From Methyloferula stellata AR4 (lineage in GTDB: Bacteria; Pseudomonadota; Alphaproteobacteria; Rhizobiales; Beijerinckiaceae): a stretch of DNA of 64,000 bases. Below are positions 25,681 to 34,506 of the stretch, one piece after another; the stretch's first letter is position 1, and every line of letters starts with the position of its first letter. Where the stretch lies: assembly GCF_000385335.1 (NCBI RefSeq), contig NZ_ARWA01000001.1:2434001-2498000 (forward strand), written 5' to 3'. Both the position numbers and the translations under genes were made by a program. The notes below the pieces were generated by a model, which saw only the letters and a list, made by a program, of their open reading frames with translations, made no database searches and had not been told where the DNA came from.

Positions 25681-26514
25681 TTTATGCGTCGCGAGCCTTT
25701 GCATCGGCTTCGGCGGCGGCGTCATCAGTTTCATCAGGCTGAAGATGATCAGCAGCGCGCCGAGATAGACGGCAAGCTGCAATTGCGTCGGCTGGTCGGA
25801 ATAGCCGAGCAGCGTCTGGAACACCCGGCCGATCATGCTGTTTTCCGGCAGGACGCCGGTCGTGTTCCACATGATCCTGTCGAATGTCGTGATGATGCCT
25901 GCCTGCTGCAAAAGCCCGGCGCTCTGTGCCGCCATTCCGGCCGCCATGAAGGCGATCAACACGCCGGTGACGCGGAAGAGATAGCGAAGCGGAATATTCG
26001 CCAGACCGACAAAGGTGACGAAGCTGATGGCGACGCCGAGCCCGAGGCCCGTGAGGCCGCCGGCCAGAAGGCCGAGCCCAGACACGCCGCTCGAAATAAC
26101 GATGCCATAGAGAAACAGCACGACTTCGGCGCCTTCGCGCAGAACCGCGATGCCGACGACGACCGCAAGTGCCAAGAGAGACCGCGCGCCGGTTTCGACG
26201 TCATGGCCGATCTGGCGGATGTGATCGCTCATCTCGCGGCCATGCCGCGCCATCCAGACATTGTGCCAGGTCAGCATCAAAACGGCGACTGCGAGGATCG
26301 AGGCGTTGAAGACTTCCTGCCCGAAACCTTCGAGCGCGTCTGAAATCTCTTTCGCGAAGACGGCGACGATCGCCGCGGCGGCGAGACCACTCAGAAGCCC
26401 GGCGACGATATAGGTCATCCGGCCCGGAATGTTCTTGGTGGCGGCCAGCACGATGCCGACGATCAGTCCTGCCTCGATGACTTCACGCAAGACGATGATC
26501 AACGCACCAATCAT
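25675..26514 (-). CDS. FTR1/EfeU-type iron permease
   Basis: A 279-residue inner-membrane protein with about seven membrane helices. The two REXXE iron-binding motifs of the FTR1 family are visible: REVIE at 10-14 and REGAE at 126-130. The start is placed at ATG 26514 (MIGALIIVLREVIE) with AGGAG nine bases upstream; the longer frame to 26565 has no support. The usual partners of EfeU (EfeO, EfeB) or of P19-type systems are not adjacent, so it looks like a stand-alone permease. The family imports oxidised ferrous iron; substrate assignment rests on the motifs. Confidence 0.88.
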   Translation of the reverse strand: MIGALIIVLREVIEAGLIVGIVLAATKNIPGRMTYIVAGLLSGLAAAAIVAVFAKEISDALEGFGQEVFNASILAVAVLMLTWHNVWMARHGREMSDHIRQIGHDVETGARSLLALAVVVGIAVLREGAEVVLFLYGIVISSGVSGLGLLAGGLTGLGLGVAISFVTFVGLANIPLRYLFRVTGVLIAFMAAGMAAQSAGLLQQAGIITTFDRIMWNTTGVLPENSMIGRVFQTLLGYSDQPTQLQLAVYLGALLIIFSLMKLMTPPPKPMQRLATHKA

Positions 26515-26582
26515 TCTCAAGAACTCCTGATCGGGAAGGCTGGCGGCGGCCCTGACTCTAGCCAAGCATCAAGCAGGCCAGG

Positions 26583-26609
26583 AAAAGCGCGATCACCGTG
26601 GATCGCGCT
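26583..26609 (-). terminator. Intrinsic terminator downstream of opgH
   Basis: On the minus strand AGCGCGATC-CACGGT-GATCGCGCT is a perfect 9-bp stem followed by TTTCC. It lies 110 bases after the opgH stop and 69 bases before the FTR1 start, so it should separate the two transcripts. Confidence 0.7.
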
Positions 26610-26719
26610 GCGATGATCATATGACAATCTTAGAAATAGCTCACAGATAGCCGTTCCGCAATAAGTCGCTGGAATCTTTAGAACTATTATAATCTTGAAA
26701 GGTCAGGACTTTGCCTGCG

Positions 26720-28936
26720 TCAGGCCGCCTCGGCCTTCTCGGCGCGCGGGTCGGTGAGCAGGCTCAGGCGCTCGATCAGGACCTTGTCGAGAAGCGTCGC
26801 CATGCGCTCCTTCGGATTGAGCCAGCTCAGGGCTTCGTCGAGATTTTCGGCGTCGGTGAGTTTGGCTTCGGCGAGTGCCCATTCCGGTGTGATCTCGCCG
26901 CGCTTGCGGCGGCGGCGCGGCGGCAGAAAGGCTTCGTGCAGAAGCCTGAAATGCGCGTCGTCGTGCAATGCGCGCAGCCCGTCGGGGATTTCGGCGTGAA
27001 CGCCGAGCTCCTCGGCAAGCGCATTCGCCCGGACGACCACGGGCGGCTTGACGCTTTCCTCGGGCGTCAGCAGCAGCCCCAGGCGGCGCAAGGCGACGCC
27101 AGGGCCGAGAAGGCCGGTCACCCAGGAAATGAAGATCGCGAGGATGAGTCCGGCGATCGTAGGCGACATCCAGGCAACGAGCGACGGAGAGATCAAGAGG
27201 CCCGCAATCAGGCTCAAAACGCCCAAGGCCACATGCGAGCGGTGCCGCCGCACGATGGCCTTGAAGGGGATCGATCCGTCGTCGCGCCGCTGCGGGTCCC
27301 AGCCCGTGTCGAAGCCAAAGAGGAAATGCGCGACATGGCCGGTCTGGATCAGCATCATGATGGGCGCCAGCAAGGCCGACATGATGATCTCGAAGACCGC
27401 CGAAATGATCAGGCGAATGGGGCCACCGCTGCCGCGCCGCGTTTGGCCTTGCCAGAGCGCGAGCAAAAGGCCGAAGACCTTGGGCAACAGAAGGATGACC
27501 ATGGTCGTCGCGAAAAGTTCGAGCGACTTTTCCGCATCGAAGCGCGGCCAGGCCGGAAACAAAGTGAAGTCGTTTGAAAAATATTCGGGCCTTATGTAGC
27601 TCGCCTGAAAGACGAGCACGATACCGACGATGAGCTGCAGCATCCAGGAGGGCGAGGTCAGATAGCCCATGATCCCGGTGATGAAATGCTGCCGCGAGGC
27701 CCAGTGCAGCCCGGCGGCTGGCAGGACCCGCAAATGCTGCAGATTGCCTTGGCACCAGCGCCGGTCGCGGGCCGAAAGATCGATGAGCGAGGGCGGGCTT
27801 TCCTCGTAACTGCCGCCGAGATCGGGCAGCATATAGACCGCGTAGCCGGCACGCCGGATCAAGGCCGCTTCGACGAAATCATGACTGAGGATATGGCCGC
27901 CGAAGGGCGGGCGTCCGCGCAAGAGCGGCAGGCCGCAATGATCGGCGAAGACCTTGGTGCGCAGGATCGCATTATGGCCCCAATAATTGCCGTCGCGGCC
28001 CATCCATGCCGAGAGGCCCGCCGCGATCACGGGGCCGTAGATGCGCGCCGCGAATTGCTGAACGCGGGCAAACAGCGTGTTGCGATTGATGATGAGCGGC
28101 AGCGTCTGAATGATGCCGGCATCGGGATCGCTCTCCATGGTCGCGGCCAAGGTGACGATCGCATGCCCGGTCATGATGCTGTCGGCATCGAGCACGACCA
28201 TCTGCGGATAGGCGCCGCCCCAGGAGGTGACGAAATCGCCGATGTTGCCGGCTTTGCGGGCAATGTTCTTCGGACGGTGCCGGTAGAAGACGCGGGCGGT
28301 CGGGCCGAGTCTCCGGCGCATCGCGATAAAGGCTTGTTCCTCTGCGATGAAAATATCCGGGTCGGTCGTATCCGACAGCAGGAACCAATCGAAAGCCGCG
28401 CCCAAGCCCGTTGCCTGCACGTCCTCGTAGATCGCCTGCAGGGTGCCGAAGACGCGGGCCGGCGCCTCATTATAGATCGGCATGACGACGGCCGTCTTCT
28501 CGGTGAGCGCCGCGGGCAGGGCAGCCGGTTTCGGCGAGCGGAACAAAAGCCCGAAAAATCCAACCAGGGAGCTCGTGCAGGCAAGCGCGATCCAGGAAAA
28601 ATTGATGACGAAGAGAAAGACGAGCGCCCATTCGAGCGGCGTCACGCCGCCGACGGCGACGACTTCATACATTTGCTGGGTGCCGTAGACGGTGAGCGCC
28701 AAAGCGCCGCCGAAGGTGATCAGACGCGCCATAACCGTCCCGAAGTTCACCCAGCGGCGGCTGGCCTTATGGCACTGCGATGTATCGAAATGATAGAGGC
28801 TCTGGACCGGCATGGCGAGCGGCGCTTCGGGCGGCATCGGAGACGCGATGTCGATGGGTTGGCTGCGGTCGTCCCATTTGGGGCCGAGGCCATCGTCGCT
28901 GCGCAGATCCGTTAGGGCGTCCATCGATAGAGCCAT
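26720..28936 (-). CDS. opgH: OpgH, glucan biosynthesis glucosyltransferase
   Basis: A 738-residue inner-membrane family 2 glycosyltransferase that polymerises glucose from UDP-glucose for osmoregulated periplasmic glucans. Two membrane helices near 67-90 and 103-125 precede the catalytic domain with VVMPIYNEAP, VLDADSIM (DxD) and RRWCQGNLQH (QxxRW-type), followed by several C-terminal helices. The cytoplasmic tail is charged. The start (28936) overlaps the end of opgG by 25 bases; an alternative ATG at 28924 would still overlap. opgG-opgH order and coupling match the family. Confidence 0.94.
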   Translation of the reverse strand: MALSMDALTDLRSDDGLGPKWDDRSQPIDIASPMPPEAPLAMPVQSLYHFDTSQCHKASRRWVNFGTVMARLITFGGALALTVYGTQQMYEVVAVGGVTPLEWALVFLFVINFSWIALACTSSLVGFFGLLFRSPKPAALPAALTEKTAVVMPIYNEAPARVFGTLQAIYEDVQATGLGAAFDWFLLSDTTDPDIFIAEEQAFIAMRRRLGPTARVFYRHRPKNIARKAGNIGDFVTSWGGAYPQMVVLDADSIMTGHAIVTLAATMESDPDAGIIQTLPLIINRNTLFARVQQFAARIYGPVIAAGLSAWMGRDGNYWGHNAILRTKVFADHCGLPLLRGRPPFGGHILSHDFVEAALIRRAGYAVYMLPDLGGSYEESPPSLIDLSARDRRWCQGNLQHLRVLPAAGLHWASRQHFITGIMGYLTSPSWMLQLIVGIVLVFQASYIRPEYFSNDFTLFPAWPRFDAEKSLELFATTMVILLLPKVFGLLLALWQGQTRRGSGGPIRLIISAVFEIIMSALLAPIMMLIQTGHVAHFLFGFDTGWDPQRRDDGSIPFKAIVRRHRSHVALGVLSLIAGLLISPSLVAWMSPTIAGLILAIFISWVTGLLGPGVALRRLGLLLTPEESVKPPVVVRANALAEELGVHAEIPDGLRALHDDAHFRLLHEAFLPPRRRRKRGEITPEWALAEAKLTDAENLDEALSWLNPKERMATLLDKVLIERLSLLTDPRAEKAEAA

Positions 28937-30486
28937 GTCTCGCTTACTGGTTTACCTGATGCCTCGAGAACGAGGCGTATTTCGCACGAAGTCTCGCTAC
29001 CTGGATCGAATTCGAACAAGACCCGGAAAACCTTAAAATCCCTGTAGCGGAAAGTCCGGATCAATGTGATCGTTCCCGGCTGGATGCTCAAGCTCGGTTT
29101 TATATCCTGGCCCTGAATTTGATCGGCAAGAATGTCGCCCGTGAATTCGACAATGAAACGCCGCCGACGCTGAGCGAGACCGCGGCCGGAATAGGATCCG
29201 GTGGCGACGGCCAAGGACGGGCGTTCGGGAGGGCTCCAACACCAAAACTGCCGATAGGCGAAAGAAGTTTCGCTGCCTGCCGCCAAAGTTTGTTTGGGCC
29301 GCCAATAGGTGATGATGTTGTCATTGGCTTCGGTCTCGGTCGGAATTTCGAGGAGCTGCATACCGCCCGAACTCCAGTCGCCGATCGGCTCGATCCATAG
29401 CGAGGGACGTTGCTCCCAATGCTGGTCGTCATCCTGGTACCGCTCGAAATCGCGGTCGCGTTGCAGGAGGCCGAAGCCGCGCGGCTTGTCGTCGACGAAG
29501 GTCGATATTTGCAAGGTCTCCCGATTGGCGACCGGCCGCCAAATCCATTCGCCGGTCCCAGTCAGCATTTGCAAGCCGCCGACCTCGCTGACATTGGGCC
29601 GCAGATCATCCGACCGGCGCCGGTCGATCGAGCCTAAAAGATGCGTGGCGCTCATCGTGGCGAGACCGAAATGGTCGACCACCGTGCGCGCGAACAAGGT
29701 GCATTCGGTGTCGATGATCGTCGCCTCGCCCGGCCTTACGGTAAAGCGGTAGGAGCCGGTCAGGCTCTCCGAATCGATGATCGCGTGGATGACAATTGCA
29801 TCGACAGCCAGCGCCGGGCGTTCGATCCAGACCGCGCGAAACGCCGGAAATTCTTCGCCGCGCGGATCGCCCGTCTTGATCGACAGCGCCCTTGCCATTG
29901 TGCCTGGATTTTGCCCGCGCGCCATGGCCCGGAAGAAACTGGCGCCCTGGAAGACGGCGATCTCGGAAAATGCATCCGTTCCCTGGGCCGCCTCGACCTT
30001 GAAGCCCGAGAATCCCATATCGCCGAGATTGGGCGGGACGGCGAGCTTGCCGAAATCATACAGATTCTGATCATAGATAACGCGGCGCGACTGACCCTGG
30101 GCAACGAGATTGATCGTCATGGGCGTCGAAAAAATAAAACCCCGGTGCAAGGGCACCAGCGCGAAGCCGACATTCTCCGCTGCCCAGATCTTCGCGGACG
30201 GTTTGCTGCGAATGGTCACATATTGTTCGTAAGTGAGGCCGCGCAAGGACTCGGGCAGGTCGCTGCTCGCCGCCTTAAACGGCTGTTTTGACAGATTTCT
30301 GGCTGTTTCCGTGACCAGCCCGGCCTCGAAAGGGGTAGGGTCTGACAAAGCGAAGCTTTGAGCCGGCTCTTGGGCCAAGGCTGGGGATGCGCCGAAGCCG
30401 GCGAGGCCCGACGCGTCCAAGCGCGCAGCCTGCTGCACCGCTAGGCTGCCGAGAGCGAATTTGAGTACGTCCCGACGCTCGAACAT
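28912..30486 (-). CDS. opgG: OpgG/OpgD-family periplasmic glucan biosynthesis protein
   Basis: A 524-residue periplasmic protein needed for osmoregulated glucan synthesis with OpgH. The N terminus has a twin-arginine-like signal (ERRDVLKFALGSLAV, RRxxLK) and a cleavage region near ALAQEP (residue 39), so export by Tat is likely; E. coli OpgD uses Tat while OpgG uses Sec, so the OpgG/OpgD subtype is not fixed. Conserved family blocks include YEQYVTIRSKP, LHRGFIFSTPM, TITECTLF-like DTECTLFAR, and WIWRPVANRETLQIS. It is the first gene of the opgGH pair, 233 bases away from the divergent glmU. Confidence 0.92.
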   Translation of the reverse strand: MFERRDVLKFALGSLAVQQAARLDASGLAGFGASPALAQEPAQSFALSDPTPFEAGLVTETARNLSKQPFKAASSDLPESLRGLTYEQYVTIRSKPSAKIWAAENVGFALVPLHRGFIFSTPMTINLVAQGQSRRVIYDQNLYDFGKLAVPPNLGDMGFSGFKVEAAQGTDAFSEIAVFQGASFFRAMARGQNPGTMARALSIKTGDPRGEEFPAFRAVWIERPALAVDAIVIHAIIDSESLTGSYRFTVRPGEATIIDTECTLFARTVVDHFGLATMSATHLLGSIDRRRSDDLRPNVSEVGGLQMLTGTGEWIWRPVANRETLQISTFVDDKPRGFGLLQRDRDFERYQDDDQHWEQRPSLWIEPIGDWSSGGMQLLEIPTETEANDNIITYWRPKQTLAAGSETSFAYRQFWCWSPPERPSLAVATGSYSGRGLAQRRRRFIVEFTGDILADQIQGQDIKPSLSIQPGTITLIRTFRYRDFKVFRVLFEFDPGSETSCEIRLVLEASGKPVSETWLYRWTP

Positions 30487-30719
30487 AACCTAACCGGCGG
30501 ACCTGGGCTGTACCGCTTTACTATATGATTTGACGGAAGTTCAGATGACAATCGGTCGCAAAACCGAGGGGTATTTTCGCGCCATGCCATCTGAGAAGGG
30601 TTTATTTTATCTATAACCTAATTTTGGCCGCGACGGGATGTGTTTTCACTCATTAGATAAGCTTTCACCACATGATCATGGCGAAAGCCCGGCCGTAACC
30701 ACGAGGACCGCGACTATTC

Positions 30720-32078
30720 ATGAATTCTGAGCCGACGTCGAAACGAACATGCCTCGCCGTGGTCCTCGCGGCAGGCGAAGGCACGCGCATGAAGTCGTCG
30801 AAGCCGAAAGTGCTGCATGCGCTCGCGGGACGCTCCATGCTGGCGCATGTGCTCGCGGCGCTCGCGGCGGCCGAGGTCGATCACGTCGCGGTGGTGGTCG
30901 GCCCAGGGCATGAGGCGGTCGAGGCCGAGGTGCAAAAACTGAAGCCCGGAGCGGAAATTTTCCTGCAAACCGAGCGCCGCGGGACAGCGCATGCGGTCTT
31001 GGCGGCGCGGCAGGCGATCGCCCGCGGCTATGACGATCTCCTCGTCGTCTTTGCTGACACGCCGCTGGTGCGCGGCGAGACTTTTCTGGCGATGCGCCGG
31101 GCGCTGGCCGATTACCACGCTGCCGTCGTCGTGCTCGGCTTCGAGCCGGAGGATCCGACGGGCTACGGACGGCTGATCCGCGAGAATGGTGAACTCGTCG
31201 CGATCCGCGAGGAAAAGGACGCGAGCGAGGAAGAGCGCGAGATCGGCCTTTGCAACGCCGGCCTCATGGCCTTCGGCGGGCATGGCGCCTTGAAGCTTCT
31301 CGACGCTATCGGCAATACCAATGCCAAGAATGAATATTACCTGACCGATGCCGTTGCCGTCGCAAGGGCGCATGGCGTCCTGGCCGCCGTTTTCGACGTG
31401 CCGGCCGACGAAGTCCTCGGCGTCAATGATCGCTTCCAGCTCTCGGTGGCCGAATCCTACCTGCAGGAACGTCTGCGCCTCGCAGCTATGCAAGCCGGCG
31501 TGACGATGCGTGAACCGACGAGCGTTTATTTCTCTTTCGATACGGTGCTTGGCCGCGACGTCACCATCGAGCCGCATGTCGTTTTCGGACCGGGCGTCAC
31601 CGTTGCCGAGGGGGCTTCAATCCTGGCCTTTTCGCATCTCGAAGGGGCGAGCGTCGGGCCGAATGCCATCGTCGGTCCCTTTGCGCGGCTGCGTCCGGGC
31701 GCCGTGCTGCATGAGAATGTGCACGTCGGCAATTTCGTCGAGGTGAAGGCCGCCGTCCTCGAAGCGGGCGTGAAGGCCAATCATCTGAGCTATATCGGTG
31801 ACGCCAAAATCGGCGCCAGGAGCAATATTGGTGCAGGAACAATCACCTGCAATTATAATGGGTTCTCGAAGTTTTTTACGGAAGTGGGTGAGGATGCCTT
31901 CGTCGGCGTCCACTCGGCTCTGGTGGCGCCGGTGAAGATCGGCGCCGGCGCCTATATCGGAACGGGTTCCGTCATTACGCAGGATGTCCCGGCCGATGCG
32001 CTGGCGCTTGCGCGCGTACACCAGATCGAAAAGCCCGGATGGGCGGCGGCGTTTCGCGCCAAGAACAAGAAGAGCTGA
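30720..32078 (+). CDS. glmU: GlmU, N-acetylglucosamine-1-phosphate uridyltransferase/acetyltransferase
   Basis: A 452-residue bifunctional enzyme making UDP-GlcNAc for peptidoglycan and lipopolysaccharide. The N-terminal uridyltransferase carries [10 protein letters not shown] at 16-25 and the Mg-binding [11 protein letters not shown]. The C-terminal acetyltransferase is a left-handed beta-helix of hexapeptide repeats (about 255-440) with [20 protein letters not shown] and [11 protein letters not shown]. Length matches the family. It is followed by glmS, which makes the glucosamine-6-phosphate used upstream in the same pathway; the gap holds a palindromic repeat. Confidence 0.95.
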   Translation: MNSEPTSKRTCLAVVLAAGEGTRMKSSKPKVLHALAGRSMLAHVLAALAAAEVDHVAVVVGPGHEAVEAEVQKLKPGAEIFLQTERRGTAHAVLAARQAIARGYDDLLVVFADTPLVRGETFLAMRRALADYHAAVVVLGFEPEDPTGYGRLIRENGELVAIREEKDASEEEREIGLCNAGLMAFGGHGALKLLDAIGNTNAKNEYYLTDAVAVARAHGVLAAVFDVPADEVLGVNDRFQLSVAESYLQERLRLAAMQAGVTMREPTSVYFSFDTVLGRDVTIEPHVVFGPGVTVAEGASILAFSHLEGASVGPNAIVGPFARLRPGAVLHENVHVGNFVEVKAAVLEAGVKANHLSYIGDAKIGARSNIGAGTITCNYNGFSKFFTEVGEDAFVGVHSALVAPVKIGAGAYIGTGSVITQDVPADALALARVHQIEKPGWAAAFRAKNKKS

Positions 32079-32079
32079 A

Positions 32080-32122
32080 GCATGACCCCAAAAAGTTGCC
32101 GGCTTTTTGGACGAGATCATGC
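32080..32122. repeat. Palindromic repeat, GCATGATC/CCGAAAAGT family
   Basis: GCATGACC, CCAAAAAGT-TGCCG-GCTTTTTGG, ACGA, GATCATGC. Paired changes in the inner arms (CCAAAAAG with CTTTTTGG instead of CCGAAAAG with CTTTTCGG) preserve the stem, suggesting selection for the hairpin. It starts two bases after the glmU stop and ends 36 bases before the glmS start. Confidence 0.85.
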
Positions 32123-32158
32123 GTAAACATCGTCGAACTCCAAACCGAAAGACATGCG

Positions 32159-33985
32159 ATGTGCGGAATTGTCGGCATTCTCGGGCGGGGGCCGGTTGCG
32201 AGCGGGCTTCTCGAAGCCCTGAAGCGGCTCGAATATCGCGGCTATGATTCAGCCGGCATCGCCACACTCGAAGGCGGCAAGCTGACGCGCCGCCGGGCCG
32301 AAGGCAAGCTCAAGAATCTGGAGGCGCTGCTCGCCAAGGAGCCTCTGCTCGGGCCGATCGGCATCGGCCATACCCGCTGGGCGACGCATGGCCGCCCGAC
32401 CGAGAATAACGCGCATCCGCACGCGACCGACAAAGTCGCGGTCGTGCATAATGGCATTATCGAGAATTTCCGCGAATTGCGGGAGGAATTGCGGGCCAAG
32501 GGCCATAAATTCGTCACCGAAACTGACACGGAAGTCATCGCCCATCTGATCACCGATGCGATGCAGAACGGCATGAAGCCGGTCGAGGCGGTGGCCGAGA
32601 GCCTGCCGCGCCTCAAAGGCGCCTTCGCGCTGGCTCTGCTCTTTAACGGCGAAGAGGATCTTCTGATCGGCGCCCGGCAAGGCGCACCGCTCGCAGTCGG
32701 CTACGGCGATGGCGAAATCTATCTTGGCTCCGACGCGCTGGCGCTGGCGCCTTTCACCGACACGCTGACCTATCTCGAAGATGGCGATTTCGTCGTGCTG
32801 ACGCGCCATTCGGCGGAGTTCCGCGATGCGCGCGGGCTGCCGGTCGAGCGGCGCAAGATCAAGACTTTGGCCTCGGCCTTCATGGTCGATAAGGGCAATT
32901 ACCGCCACTTCATGGCGAAGGAAATCCACGAACAGCCGGAAGTCGTGGCGCGCACGCTGGCGCATTATCTCGATATGTCTGCCGGCCGCGTCGCCTTGCC
33001 GTTCGACTTGCCGGTCGATGCGAAAAAGCTGCAGCGCCTGACGATTGCCGGCTGCGGCACCGCCTATTTCGCCGCGCTCACCGCCAAATATTGGTTCGAG
33101 CGTTTCGCGCGGCTCGCCGTCGATGTCGAGATCGGCTCGGAGTTCCGTTATCGCGACGTGCCGCTCGAAGAGGGCGGCCTGACGATCGTCGTCTCGCAAT
33201 CGGGCGAGACGGCCGATACGCTTGCCTCGCTGCGCATGGCGAAAGCCTGCGGGCAAAAGACGATCGCAGTCTGCAATGTCGCGACCTCCACCATGGCGCG
33301 CGAGGCCGATGTCGCGGCGGCAACGCTGGCGGGCCCCGAGATCGGTGTCGCCTCCACCAAGGCCTTTACCTGTCAGCTCGCCGTGCTGGCCGCGCTCGCG
33401 CTCGCTTTCGGACGCGCGCGCGGCACGTTGGACGAGGTGAATGAGGCGCGGCTCGTCTCGGAGCTGATGGCGCTGCCCGGCTTCATGGCGGAAGTGCTGA
33501 AACATGAAATGCTGGTCGAAAAGCTCGCACATGACCTCTCTAAGGTCCGCGATATTCTCTATCTCGGCCGCGGCACATCCTATCCTTTGGCGCTCGAAGG
33601 CGCGTTGAAGCTGAAAGAGCTCTCCTATGTCCATGCCGAAGGCTATGCGGCGGGCGAATTGAAACATGGGCCGATCGCGCTGATCGACGAAGACATGCCG
33701 GTGATCATCCTGGCGCCGACCGATGCCGTGCTCGACAAGACGATTTCCAATATGCAGGAGGTCGCGGCGCGAGGCGGGCGGCTGATCCTGATCTGCGATC
33801 CGCGTCAGGCGCAGGATTTTGCGAGAGACGCCGAGGCGGTAATCGTGATGCCGCTGATGCCACCCGATTTCGCCGCGCTCGTCTATGCGATCCCGGTCCA
33901 GCTCATCGCCTATCATACGGCGGTGCTTTTGGGGAAAGACGCCGATCAGCCGCGCAATCTCGCAAAGAGCGTGACGGTGGAATAG
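32159..33985 (+). CDS. glmS: GlmS, glucosamine-6-phosphate synthase (isomerising)
   Basis: A 608-residue glutamine amidotransferase that converts fructose-6-phosphate and glutamine to glucosamine-6-phosphate. The start at 32159 is fixed by the family: after Met removal the nucleophile C2 must be N-terminal (MCGIVGILGRG). The glutaminase domain (to about 240) contains GHTRWATHG, and two SIS sugar-isomerase domains follow (IAGCGTAYFAALTAKYW, VVSQSGETADTLASLR, YLGRGTSYPLALEGALKLKE). The C-terminal RNLAKSVTVE end is intact. I see no glmS ribozyme upstream, as expected outside Firmicutes. Confidence 0.96.
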   Translation: MCGIVGILGRGPVASGLLEALKRLEYRGYDSAGIATLEGGKLTRRRAEGKLKNLEALLAKEPLLGPIGIGHTRWATHGRPTENNAHPHATDKVAVVHNGIIENFRELREELRAKGHKFVTETDTEVIAHLITDAMQNGMKPVEAVAESLPRLKGAFALALLFNGEEDLLIGARQGAPLAVGYGDGEIYLGSDALALAPFTDTLTYLEDGDFVVLTRHSAEFRDARGLPVERRKIKTLASAFMVDKGNYRHFMAKEIHEQPEVVARTLAHYLDMSAGRVALPFDLPVDAKKLQRLTIAGCGTAYFAALTAKYWFERFARLAVDVEIGSEFRYRDVPLEEGGLTIVVSQSGETADTLASLRMAKACGQKTIAVCNVATSTMAREADVAAATLAGPEIGVASTKAFTCQLAVLAALALAFGRARGTLDEVNEARLVSELMALPGFMAEVLKHEMLVEKLAHDLSKVRDILYLGRGTSYPLALEGALKLKELSYVHAEGYAAGELKHGPIALIDEDMPVIILAPTDAVLDKTISNMQEVAARGGRLILICDPRQAQDFARDAEAVIVMPLMPPDFAALVYAIPVQLIAYHTAVLLGKDADQPRNLAKSVTVE

Positions 33986-33995
33986 CATTCTCCGC

Positions 33996-34084
33996 CGTCA
34001 TTGCGAGCGCAGCGAAGCAATCCAGAGCTCTAGGCCTTTGCTTTCTGGATTGCTTCGTCGCTGGACGCTCCTCGCAATGACGGT
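33996..34084. repeat. CGTCATTGCGAG palindromic repeat, left of the GIY-YIG gene
   Basis: The left arm CGTCATTGCGAGCGCAGCG plus AAGCAATCCAGA pairs with a right arm TCTGGATTGCTTCG ... CTCCTCGCAATGACGG; arms differ by short insertions that would bulge. A short spacer (about 20 bases) forms the loop. The right arm contains the probable ATG of the following nuclease gene. Confidence 0.88.
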
Positions 34085-34391
34085 TGCAGGATCGGAGCGA
34101 CGCCTGAGACAGCCTTGCGTTTACATTATGGCGAGCCAACGCAACGGCACGCTCTATACTGGCGTCACAGCCAACCTGTCGCGGCGAGCATTCGAGCATC
34201 GCGAAGGCTTGGTCAAAGGATTCACAAGCGCCTACGACTGTAAGAGGTTTGTCTGGTATGAATATTACGATTTGATGATCGATGCGATTGCGCGCGAGAA
34301 GCAGATCAAGGGTGGCAGCCGCGCCAAAAAGCTGGCGCTGATTGAAAGTTTCAACCCGGAATGGAACGATCTTTACGACTCATTGGCATAA
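34077..34391 (+). CDS. Small GIY-YIG nuclease-domain protein
   Basis: About 104 residues made of a single GIY-YIG domain (UPF0213/YhbQ-like). Motifs are VYIMASQRNGTLYTGVTANL (GIY...YIG), the catalytic-helix arginine in LSRRAFEH, the EHREGLVKGFTSAYDCKRFVW block and a C-terminal FNPEWNDLY. The metal-binding glutamate lies in AIAREKQIKGG. The best start, ATG 34077, lies inside the right arm of the palindromic repeat. The gene is bracketed by two such repeats (33996-34084 and 34412-34486). Similar small GIY-YIG proteins are numerous in Rhizobiales; their function is not established. The composition is somewhat AT-richer than neighbours. Confidence 0.85.
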   Translation: MTVAGSERRLRQPCVYIMASQRNGTLYTGVTANLSRRAFEHREGLVKGFTSAYDCKRFVWYEYYDLMIDAIAREKQIKGGSRAKKLALIESFNPEWNDLYDSLA

Positions 34392-34411
34392 GGGCTTCGT
34401 CATTGCACTGT

Positions 34412-34486
34412 CGTCATTGCGAGCGAAGCGAAGCAATCCAGAGGGCGGGACTGGATTGCTTCGTCGCTTCGCTCCTCGCAATGACG
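34412..34486. repeat. CGTCATTGCGAG palindromic repeat, right of the GIY-YIG gene
   Basis: CGTCATTGCGAGCGAAGCG, AAGCAATCCAG, an 8-10 base loop, then CTGGATTGCTTCG TCGCTTCGCTCCTCGCAATGACG. Long near-perfect inverted repeat with two small bulges. A partial extra copy (TTCGTCATTGCAC) sits immediately upstream at about 34397, as if elements had nested or recombined. Confidence 0.88.
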
Positions 34487-34506
34487 GGTGAAACGAGCAT
34501 TTTTCG

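Noticed and set aside
26628-26700. Possible Irr/RirA-type iron box upstream of the FTR1 gene (TTTAGAA near 26677)
   Set aside because: Only a half-site is present; the second half does not match, and the opgH terminator lies between it and the FTR1 start.
32079-32158. glmS ribozyme or riboswitch
   Set aside because: The 80-base gap is filled by a palindromic repeat; no ribozyme core is visible and it would be unexpected in this phylum.
32249-33988. 579-codon open frame antisense to glmS
   Set aside because: Same GC-rich shadow effect; glmS on the other strand is complete with all motifs.
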